Source: JBKHBQ01 sp046542305 (lineage in GTDB: Bacteria; Bacteroidota; Bacteroidia; Bacteroidales; 4484-276). From it: 12,606 nt of DNA. This document shows, in pieces, positions 6,595 through 12,606 of this stretch. The position numbers and the translations under genes are program-made. A model generated the notes under the pieces. It made no database searches, had not been told where the DNA came from, and saw nothing but the letters and a program-made list of their open reading frames with translations. The DNA lies in contig JBKHBQ010000099.1 of the NCBI GenBank assembly GCA_046542305.1, forward strand, positions 1-12,606, given 5' to 3'. Each line of letters opens with the position of its first letter. The first letter of the stretch is position 1.

Positions 6595-6626
6595 AAAAAA
6601 AGGAGAGCAGCCGCTCTCCTTTTTTT
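6595..6626. terminator. Rho-independent terminator after the GAPDH pair
   Basis: A perfect 14-base stem is formed by 6595-6608 (seven A, then GGAGAGC) and 6613-6626 (GCTCTCC, then seven T), closed by the loop AGCC. The GC-rich core plus flanking A and T tracts make it a strong terminator on the + strand, potentially bidirectional. It ends the two-gene GAPDH unit and isolates it from the secreted-protein gene. Confidence 0.92.
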
Positions 6627-6946
6627 ATTGAATGTATCGACGCATATTGTTTGCTAAAACATGCCAGGAATATTGCATGAATCAACGCCATGGGGCAAGC
6701 AGCATGTGACTGGCGGTATTTTACAGATGTGGTGTACTGGTTGGGATAAATTAATAATAGTGGAAGGTTAGGTGGGTGGTTATTTCAGGGGAGACTGATA
6801 TTTATACATTACTAATGTTATTTTTTTGTTAAAACATTAATCTTATATTAAAAGATGTTAAAATGAAGATAATCACATGAAAAGGATAAAAAACACCAGA
6901 TTTGTTAAAGAAATATAATTGCATTTTCTAAGCCCGGCTAAAAATA
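6627..6946. other. AT-rich intergenic stretch without a gene
   Basis: Between the GAPDH terminator and the next promoter I find no credible gene on either strand; the short open frames lack length and family resemblance. The left part (6630-6770) is of mixed composition. The right part (6790-6920) is strongly AT-rich and carries the direct repeat TGTTAAAA at 6827-6834 and 6856-6863, with an imperfect inverted repeat (AACATTAATCTT against AAAAGATGTT) at about 6832-6859. It may hold regulatory sites for the downstream gene, but nothing definite can be named. Confidence 0.5.
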
Positions 6947-6954
6947 TAACTTTG
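6924..6954 (+). promoter_or_regulatory. Bacteroidetes-type promoter of the T9SS-exported protein gene
   Basis: TAACTTTG at 6947-6954 matches the -7 consensus TAnnTTTG exactly. TTTT at 6924-6927 is one base from the -33 TTTG and sits at the classic 19-base spacing. A start of transcription near 6961 would leave a leader of about 45 AT-rich bases before the ATG at 7006. That leader has no Shine-Dalgarno sequence, as is common in this phylum. Confidence 0.6.
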
Positions 6955-7005
6955 TTCCTACAAAGGCAACCAATATAATTTTTAATAATTAAATTCTTAC
7001 AAGTT

Positions 7006-9714
7006 ATGAAGACACGATTTTTTCTATTTATTGGATTATTTGCAATGTTTTTTATTGCAAATGCACAGGAACATACGCCCGGAACCATTCCGAACAATGC
7101 GGAAAGCCCGCAAATGAATCCGGAGCAAAACGGTTTAACGCAATTGTACTCTGTTACCGGCCAGTACTATTTGTCGGCTGATGGCGGTGGCGACAATGCC
7201 GATTACACCGTTGATGCCAACAAACCGAGCGCCGGAGCCACTGTACACAGGGCCTATCTGATGGCGGCCACAATCTGGGGCGGCGGGGATATTTCCGACG
7301 GCTGCATGACCCTCGACGGCGTCGACATTAATTGGGACGGATCCACACCGAGTGCCTTGAGCAATAGCAATAACTACTATGCCGATGTCACCAGCATTGT
7401 GGGTCCTGCACTGGATGCTGCAGCACCGGGAATAATGAGTTTCGATGTAACCGAATGCCGGACAACTGATATTGATGGTGTGGCGCTGCTGGTGATCTTC
7501 AGTGATCCTGATGCAAGCGAAAAAACCATTGTAATCATGTTTGGTGCCCAGGATCTGGATGGCGACAACTTTTCCATTGCATTGGGCGAATCGATCAACC
7601 CCGACGATCCGGGTGCATTGCTCAACATGGGCCTTGGTATTTCGTACTCCTATCAGTTAGGTGGTGTACAGCAGTATTCCATTGTGGAAGTTAACAACGA
7701 GCGTTTGAGTACTGCTGCCGGTGGTGAAGACGACGGTATCAGTTCCGACGGCGGACTGATGACTGTGGGCGGCCTTGGCGACAGCAACGACAATCCCGCC
7801 GATCCTATGGCTACACCCACCGAATTCGATAGCGATGACGAACTCTACAGTATCCTGCCCTTTATCGACATCAACACCACCGAAGTATCTGTATTTACGG
7901 AAAACCCATCGAACGACGACAATATTTTCCTTGCATACTTCGAAATCTCCGGTGCAGCCATTATCGGCGAAGGAATTCTGATAAGCCAGCCGACAAATGA
8001 ACCCGAGGTAGGAACAGATCATACCATTACCGCTTTGATTCAGGATGACCTTGGTAATCCTGTGGAGGGCGAAATGGTGGATTTCGAAGTAATTTCCGGA
8101 CCCAATGCCGGAACCACACATTCAGAAGCTACCGATGCTAACGGGGAAGCATTCTTTACCTTCTCGAGTGCCGTGGCCGGTACCGATATGGTAGAAGCCT
8201 GTTTCGAAAACAGCCTTGGAAATTCCGAATGCTCAAATAACCTTTCGGTGAACTGGATGGAGCCTCAGGCCGAATCTATCGTTCTTACACAGGATGTAAA
8301 TACCCTTCCTATCGGAAATATCCATACCGTTACGGCAACTCTTGAAGATGAACTCGGCGATCCCATCGAAGGTGCGCTGGTGGAGTTCGAAGTAATTGCA
8401 GGCCCTCATAGCGGAACTATTTATTCCGAAGCATCCAATGCGACCGGACAGGCTTTCTTTTCCTACACCGGAACCACTCCGGGCGTTGATGAAATTCAGG
8501 CCTGTTTTGAAAATGCCGAGATCGTTTGTTCCAATATTCTTACCTTCCAATGGACCGGCGAACTGGAAGTATGGGAAACCTGTATCCCTGAAGGCTGGAG
8601 CCTGATTTCATCGCCTTACCAGCCGCTCGATCCGTCGTTGATGGAAATTTTCGACGATCTTGTTGCAAACGATGTAATTGAAATTATGCTGAACAAGAGC
8701 GGTTTCTGGTGGCCTTCACAAAACATTAATACCCTCGGAAACTGGAACGACAACGCTGCCTACAAGATCAAGCTCAACGAAGAAGCATGTGTGGACTTCA
8801 GCCTGATTCCGGTTGAAGATCAAACGTTCGCACTCGAGGCGGGATATAACTATCTTCCTGTGCTCATCGACCAGGCAGTTGCTGCCGAAGATGTATTCGA
8901 CCAGCTTGGAAACGACCTGATGTTTGCATTCGAACTGTCGACAGGTGAAACCTACTGGCCGGCAGGCGGGATCTTTACCCTGGATGTACTGCAACCCGGT
9001 AAGGGTTATATCGTAAACATGACAGGTGCAGGTATGGTTGATTACAATGCCCTCGACGCAGTTGTTCCGACTGCCGTAAATAAGATACCGCAGATTGAAA
9101 ATGCACCATGGACCGTAAACAAAACAGATATTGCCCATCTGATCTCGCTGCAAACACAGGCCATCTCAATGTTTGAAGCCGGTGATGTAATCGGTGCATT
9201 CGATGAGGAAGGAAACTGCGTGGGTATGGTACAGGTTCAGGAAGAAATTTCGAACCTCGCACTGGTGGCTTATGGTGACGACATTTCCACCGAAGCTGTC
9301 GACGGCCTTCTGGAAGATGAATCCATCAGCTTCAAAGCATTCGATGCTTCCGAAAATTCTGTAATGGAGCTTGAAGCCCGTTTCGATGCTTCTATGCCCG
9401 ATGCAGGATATTTCTCCGAATTTGGCGCGTCCGCCATCAGCATGTTCAAGGCTGATGCACTTTCTGTAAGTGATGAAAATGCTGTTGCAATGGATGTATA
9501 TCCCAACCCGACCAGCGGAATGATTACCGTTTCAGGTATTGATGCCAACACCGTAATTACGGTATTGAATTCGCAGGGACAGGTGGTTGCAAAAGCCAAT
9601 GCTTCGGACAATGCTTCCGTAAGCCTCGATCTGAGCGAACTCAGTAAAGGTGTTTACCTGCTCAGCGCGCAAAGCGATGAAGCATTTACCATTGAGAAAA
9701 TTTTTGTTAAATAA
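7006..9714 (+). CDS. Secreted multidomain protein with two Ig-like repeats and a T9SS sorting domain
   Basis: A 902-residue exported protein, probably surface-attached or released. Residues 1-20 are a Sec signal peptide with a probable cut at ANA|Q. Residues about 45-320 form an acidic N-terminal module I do not recognise with confidence; its start (SADGGGDNADYTV, with the HRAYL strand) recalls anchor-type beta domains, and DLDGD at 183-187 could bind calcium. Residues 324-417 and 425-516 are two similar bacterial Ig-like (Big_1/invasin-like) repeats with the shared core DxLGxPxEGxxVxFEVIxGP and a Cys pair in each (399/409 and 500/508). Residues about 525-680 carry the GWSLISSP module seen in many Bacteroidetes secreted proteins; about 700-820 contains the GDVIGAF..GNCVG pattern. 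Residues 828-902 are a type A T9SS sorting domain (VYPNPTSG, then SKGVYLL). It is monocistronic, with its own promoter and terminator. No catalytic motif is apparent; adhesion or matrix binding is the natural guess. Confidence 0.88.
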   Translation: MKTRFFLFIGLFAMFFIANAQEHTPGTIPNNAESPQMNPEQNGLTQLYSVTGQYYLSADGGGDNADYTVDANKPSAGATVHRAYLMAATIWGGGDISDGCMTLDGVDINWDGSTPSALSNSNNYYADVTSIVGPALDAAAPGIMSFDVTECRTTDIDGVALLVIFSDPDASEKTIVIMFGAQDLDGDNFSIALGESINPDDPGALLNMGLGISYSYQLGGVQQYSIVEVNNERLSTAAGGEDDGISSDGGLMTVGGLGDSNDNPADPMATPTEFDSDDELYSILPFIDINTTEVSVFTENPSNDDNIFLAYFEISGAAIIGEGILISQPTNEPEVGTDHTITALIQDDLGNPVEGEMVDFEVISGPNAGTTHSEATDANGEAFFTFSSAVAGTDMVEACFENSLGNSECSNNLSVNWMEPQAESIVLTQDVNTLPIGNIHTVTATLEDELGDPIEGALVEFEVIAGPHSGTIYSEASNATGQAFFSYTGTTPGVDEIQACFENAEIVCSNILTFQWTGELEVWETCIPEGWSLISSPYQPLDPSLMEIFDDLVANDVIEIMLNKSGFWWPSQNINTLGNWNDNAAYKIKLNEEACVDFSLIPVEDQTFALEAGYNYLPVLIDQAVAAEDVFDQLGNDLMFAFELSTGETYWPAGGIFTLDVLQPGKGYIVNMTGAGMVDYNALDAVVPTAVNKIPQIENAPWTVNKTDIAHLISLQTQAISMFEAGDVIGAFDEEGNCVGMVQVQEEISNLALVAYGDDISTEAVDGLLEDESISFKAFDASENSVMELEARFDASMPDAGYFSEFGASAISMFKADALSVSDENAVAMDVYPNPTSGMITVSGIDANTVITVLNSQGQVVAKANASDNASVSLDLSELSKGVYLLSAQSDEAFTIEKIFVK
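7975..8553 (+). repeat. Tandem duplication encoding two Ig-like domains
   Basis: Two adjacent units, 7975-8256 and 8278-8553, encode homologous domains of about 92-94 residues. Corresponding blocks include HTITALIQDDLGNPVEG with HTVTATLEDELGDPIEG, and VDFEVISGPNAGT with VEFEVIAGPHSGT. The similarity is clear in protein but diffuse in DNA, so this is an old internal duplication. Confidence 0.8.
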
Positions 9715-9735
9715 CCGATTTGTCAGAACCTAATG

Positions 9736-9770
9736 AAAAAAGTGCTTTGGAAACAAAGCACTTTTTTTTT
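9736..9770 (+). terminator. Rho-independent terminator after the secreted-protein gene
   Basis: A perfect 14-base stem pairs 9736-9749 (six A, then GTGCTTTG) with 9754-9767 (CAAAGCAC, then T), closed by a GAAA tetraloop of the stable GNRA type. The T run continues to 9770. It follows the stop codon by about 20 bases and separates this gene from the cyd unit. Confidence 0.92.
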
Positions 9771-9897
9771 GCCCTCTTAGTTCACACCTGCCGGGTTCTT
9801 CAGCAAAAGAAGCAAGTGGTTTTATCTGGAGCCGATTCTGAATTTCATATCAAAAAGCACATAAATTAAACTTTTTAGTTTTCGGATTAAGATTTTC

Positions 9898-10146
9898 ATG
9901 AACAAAGCCAACGCGCCAATGTTTTTTGATAAACGAATAAACAAAATGCTGAATCAGCCACTGGGGAGACTGGTGTTGTTCTCGTTGATAATTGCTTTTA
10001 CCTACCTGATTCTTGCAAGGCTGCTGAATTTTTTTGTCGATCAGGAGGAAATGCACTTTATCAGGAAAATTTTGAAGTACGTGCTGGGGGTTGTATTCGC
10101 AGTTACCGGGTATCTGATTTATCGTACGCACAAAAAAAATAAATAA
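9898..10146 (+). CDS. Small two-helix membrane protein preceding cydA
   Basis: An 82-residue basic protein I do not recognise. Two hydrophobic helices are visible, about 24-46 and 58-75, with positively charged ends (DKRINK before the first, RTHKKNK after the second) that predict both termini in the cytoplasm. The ATG at 9898 is chosen; Met8 at 9919 is the alternative. Its stop codon directly abuts the cydA ATG with no intervening base, so the two are very likely cotranscribed and possibly translationally coupled. Position suggests a link to cytochrome bd assembly or stability. It is not like CydX, which is a shorter single-helix protein, and I could not match it to the DUF4492 family that often neighbours cyd genes in this phylum. 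The gene is likely real; its function is unknown. Confidence 0.75.
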   Translation: MNKANAPMFFDKRINKMLNQPLGRLVLFSLIIAFTYLILARLLNFFVDQEEMHFIRKILKYVLGVVFAVTGYLIYRTHKKNK

Positions 10147-11526
10147 ATGGATGCAGTTTTACTGGCGCGTTTGCAGTTTGCCTTCACCATCATGTTTCAT
10201 TATATTTTCCCGCCCTTTAGCATTGGGCTGGCAGGTCTGCTGGTGATTTACGAAAGCCTTTACAACATCACAGGCAAAGAGGTTTACGAGAAAATCACGC
10301 GGTTCTGGATAAAGATATTCGCAGCCACCTTTGCCATTGGTGTAGCTACGGGGATCGTAATGGAATTTGAATTCGGTACCAACTGGGCCACCTATTCCCG
10401 GTTTGTGGGCGACATTTTCGGATCGCCCCTTGCGGCCGAAGGTATTTTTGCTTTTTTCCTGGAGTCGGGATTCCTGGCTATTCTGTTGTTCGGGTGGCAT
10501 CGCGTATCGCGTCGTATGCACCTGTTTTCCACCATCATGGTTTTCATCGGCACGCTGCTTTCGGGCTTCTGGATTGTAGCTGCCAATTCCTGGATGCAAA
10601 CCCCCGTAGCTTATACCATTGTGGGAGAGGGGCTCAGCCGTGTGGCGAGGATCACTGATTTTTGGGATATGGTTTTTAATCCCTCCACTGTAATCAGATT
10701 TGTTCATACCATCAATGGTGCATTTATCCAGGGTGCCTTTTTGGTATTGAGTGTGTCGGCATTTTACATTCTCAAAAGGAAATATGTGGAATTTGCGCAG
10801 AAGTCGTTTTTTGTGGCGCTCATCTTTGCTGCTGTGGCCAGTGTGGCGCAGCCTGTGTTGGGGCATCAGCACGCCGTGGTGGTGGCAAAGTATCAGCCGG
10901 CTAAGCTTGCTGCATTCGAAGGTCTTTACGAAACCACCGACAATGCGGCGCTATATCTTTTGGGATATACCAATCCTGAAACACGCAAGACTTTTGGCAT
11001 TGCCATCCCCGGCATGTTGAGCTATTTAATCACCGGGGATATGAATGCAGAAATTCCGGGGCTGGATCAGTTTCCTGAAGACGAATGGCCGGATGCGGGG
11101 CTGGTGTTTCAAACTTATCACCTGATGGTGGCCCTCGGCATGTTTTTCCTTGCCCTCACGCTGTTCAGCCTGTTTTTGTGGAAGCGCGGCAAGCTGTTCC
11201 AAAACCGGTGGCTTATGAAGCTGTATGTCATCAGTGTAATATTGCCCGTGCTGGCCAATCAGCTTGGCTGGGTATCCGCTGAAGTCGGGCGCCAGCCTTG
11301 GATTGTCCAGGGCCTGCTTAAAACCTCCGATGCCATCTCCAGAGCTGTTAGTGCAAATATGATCCTAGGATCGATCATTATGTTCATCGTACTTTATATT
11401 CTCCTGTTCCTGGTGTGGATTTATGTACTGGACCGGGAAATAAAGCACGGGCCGGCAGACTTTTACAAGGACACGGCATCGGTTTATCCGCAGCGAAGCA
11501 AACGAATTAAGGACGTAAACAAGTAA
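10147..11526 (+). CDS. cydA: Cytochrome bd quinol oxidase subunit I
   Basis: Membrane subunit that carries the haems and the quinol site of cytochrome bd, a high-affinity terminal oxidase reducing O2 to water. The 459 residues hold the expected ligands and site residues, by correspondence with E. coli: His18 (E. coli His19), His187 and Met327 (haem b558), Glu98 and Glu106 in GSPLAAEG..FLES, the quinol-loop pair Lys253 and Glu258 in AKLAAFEG, and GWVSAEVGRQPW at 374-385. The Q-loop region is short (about 245-315), so this is the short-loop subclass, which explains the length against about 520 residues in E. coli. It directly follows the small membrane protein gene and ends three bases before cydB. 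Expression is expected to rise at low oxygen, but no known oxygen-regulator site is clear upstream. Confidence 0.97.
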   Translation: MDAVLLARLQFAFTIMFHYIFPPFSIGLAGLLVIYESLYNITGKEVYEKITRFWIKIFAATFAIGVATGIVMEFEFGTNWATYSRFVGDIFGSPLAAEGIFAFFLESGFLAILLFGWHRVSRRMHLFSTIMVFIGTLLSGFWIVAANSWMQTPVAYTIVGEGLSRVARITDFWDMVFNPSTVIRFVHTINGAFIQGAFLVLSVSAFYILKRKYVEFAQKSFFVALIFAAVASVAQPVLGHQHAVVVAKYQPAKLAAFEGLYETTDNAALYLLGYTNPETRKTFGIAIPGMLSYLITGDMNAEIPGLDQFPEDEWPDAGLVFQTYHLMVALGMFFLALTLFSLFLWKRGKLFQNRWLMKLYVISVILPVLANQLGWVSAEVGRQPWIVQGLLKTSDAISRAVSANMILGSIIMFIVLYILLFLVWIYVLDREIKHGPADFYKDTASVYPQRSKRIKDVNK

Positions 11527-11529
11527 GCT

Positions 11530-12606
11530 ATGGATTTTAATATCGTCTGGTACATTATAATCGGAATTCTCCTGGTGGGGTATGCCATCCTGGACGGATT
11601 CGACCTCGGGGTGGGCATCCTTCATCTTTTTGTAAAAGGTGATCGTGACCGCCGCATTCTGCTCAATTCGATAGGTCCGGTGTGGGATGGCAACGAAGTG
11701 TGGCTTATTACGGCAGGAGGAGCTTTGTTTGCAGGATTCCCGCATGTGTATGCCACGAGTTTTTCAGGATTTTATGTGCCTTTTTTTGCCTTATTGGCCG
11801 CACTTATTTTCAGGGCTGTTTCGCTGGAGTTCAGAAGCAAGGAACCCGGGAAGGCCTGGCGTAATACCTGGGATTTCCTGTTTTTCTTCGGATCGTTGAT
11901 GGCTTCCTTCTTTTTTGGTTTGATGATCGGAAACATCATCAAAGGAGTTCCCATTGGTGCCGATATGGAATACCAGGGCGGACTGGCGGAGCTTTTCAAT
12001 CCTTTTGCCTTGGTTACCGGCGTGTTTACCGTGGTTATGTTTGGCATGCAGGGCGCCATGTATCTGATCATTAAAACCGAAGGCAACCTGCTCGATCGTA
12101 TCAGGAAATGGGCCATGCGTGCATGGTGGATTTTTCTGGGCTTTTACGTGATCCTGACGGTGGAGGTGCTGGTAGATAATCCGGATATGATCGCCAATTT
12201 TTCCTTTGGCATGATAGAAAGCCCCTGGACCAAACACGAATTCATTGTGGAATATCCCTACATTATTTCATCCATTACCTGGCTGGTGGTTTTGCTGAGT
12301 GTGCTGGCCATTGCCAATATTCCCCGAACCATTTACAAGGATAAACCCATGCAGGGGTTTGTGTCGTCCTCACTGGTTATCGCGGCACTGATCAGCCTGT
12401 TTGGCCTGGGAATATTTCCAAACCTGATGATCTCGAGTCTCGGTCCGGAATACAACCTCGATATCTACAATTCATCTTCTTCCGAATATACGCTGCGTGT
12501 GATGTTCATCATGGCAATAATCGGGATGCCGTTTGTAATTGCATATACGTCCATTATTTACTGGACGTATCGCGGAAAAACCGTGCTGGATGATTCGAGC
12601 TACTAG
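11530..12606 (+). CDS. cydB: Cytochrome bd quinol oxidase subunit II
   Basis: Second membrane subunit of cytochrome bd, which partners CydA and stabilises the haem groups. The 358 residues show the family signatures ILDGFDLGVG at 20-29 and GPVWDGNEVWL at 49-59 (with Asp25 and Asp53 conserved), followed by the AGGALFAGFP segment, and many hydrophobic helices through to the C-terminus. Length is slightly under the 379 of E. coli. Translation begins three bases after the cydA stop. The TAG stop is the last three bases of the window, so the gene is complete. Whether cydX or the cydDC exporter follows cannot be seen. Confidence 0.97.
   Translation: MDFNIVWYIIIGILLVGYAILDGFDLGVGILHLFVKGDRDRRILLNSIGPVWDGNEVWLITAGGALFAGFPHVYATSFSGFYVPFFALLAALIFRAVSLEFRSKEPGKAWRNTWDFLFFFGSLMASFFFGLMIGNIIKGVPIGADMEYQGGLAELFNPFALVTGVFTVVMFGMQGAMYLIIKTEGNLLDRIRKWAMRAWWIFLGFYVILTVEVLVDNPDMIANFSFGMIESPWTKHEFIVEYPYIISSITWLVVLLSVLAIANIPRTIYKDKPMQGFVSSSLVIAALISLFGLGIFPNLMISSLGPEYNLDIYNSSSSEYTLRVMFIMAIIGMPFVIAYTSIIYWTYRGKTVLDDSSY

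Noticed and set aside
6592..6657. Short frame starting MKKRRAAALLFLL, resembling a signal peptide
   Set aside because: It is the terminator hairpin read as codons: the A tract gives Lys, the T tract gives Phe/Leu. It stops after 21 residues.
6704..6719. Possible sigma-54 (-24/-12) promoter, TGGCGG then TTAC
   Set aside because: The -12 GC is missing, and an exact Bacteroidetes -7 element lies nearer to the gene.
9733..9780. Short frame starting MKKVLWKQS
   Set aside because: Same artefact, produced by the second terminator; 15 residues only.
9868..9881. AAACT-N4-AGTTT inverted repeat upstream of the cyd unit as an Fnr-like oxygen-response site
   Set aside because: It does not match the Fnr consensus TTGAT-N4-ATCAA, and short AT repeats are expected in this AT-rich leader.
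10159..10872. 237-codon open frame on the - strand
   Set aside because: Antisense to cydA, low-complexity and His/Arg-rich with no recognisable motif; a shadow frame.
1..12606. Mobile element, prophage, CRISPR array or RNA gene
   Set aside because: No transposase, integrase, terminal repeats, spaced repeats or tRNA/rRNA-like sequence was seen; gene content and strand are uniform.

Overview
The window is a chromosomal housekeeping stretch of a Bacteroidota (Bacteroidetes) bacterium, probably of the Bacteroidales/Marinilabiliales kind. The reasons are the type IX secretion (T9SS) C-terminal sorting domain on the large secreted protein, an LptE of the Bacteroidetes type beside a sigma-54 activator, TAnnTTTG-type -7 promoter elements, and the general scarcity of Shine-Dalgarno sequences. 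All genes lie on the + strand, with no mobile elements, tRNAs, rRNAs or CRISPR arrays visible.

Layout: (1) 1-1989, a compact run of hpt (5' end cut off by the window), obgE and a PAP2 lipid phosphatase. (2) 2103-3849, a sigma-54 enhancer-binding activator without a sensory domain, followed 10 bases on by the lipoprotein gene lptE. (3) 3929-4441, a gamma-class carbonic anhydrase-like hexapeptide-repeat protein. (4) 4545-6571, two overlapping GAPDH-family genes closed by a strong hairpin terminator. (5) 6572-7005, an AT-rich intergenic region with a good Bacteroidetes promoter. (6) 7006-9714, a 902-residue T9SS-exported multidomain protein with its own terminator. (7) 9898-12606, a small two-helix membrane protein, cydA and cydB, whose stop codon is the last codon of the window.

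The item most worth a second look is the GAPDH pair. The downstream gene is an ordinary phosphorylating GAPDH with Cys150, His177 and Arg231. The upstream gene aligns with it almost without gaps, but has Ser for the catalytic Cys, Asn for the phosphate-binding Arg and no NEWGY motif. It keeps the catalytic His, the S-loop signature and a full-length reading frame. The two share an ATGA overlap preceded by a nine-base perfect Shine-Dalgarno match, so they are likely made together. I read this as a conserved, catalytically dead or repurposed GAPDH paralogue that may assemble with, or regulate, the active enzyme. That role is inference.

The cyd genes point to micro-oxic respiration or oxygen scavenging. 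The lptE, PAP2 phosphatase and sigma-54 activator genes point to envelope biogenesis, and the rest is nucleotide salvage, ribosome assembly and glycolysis.
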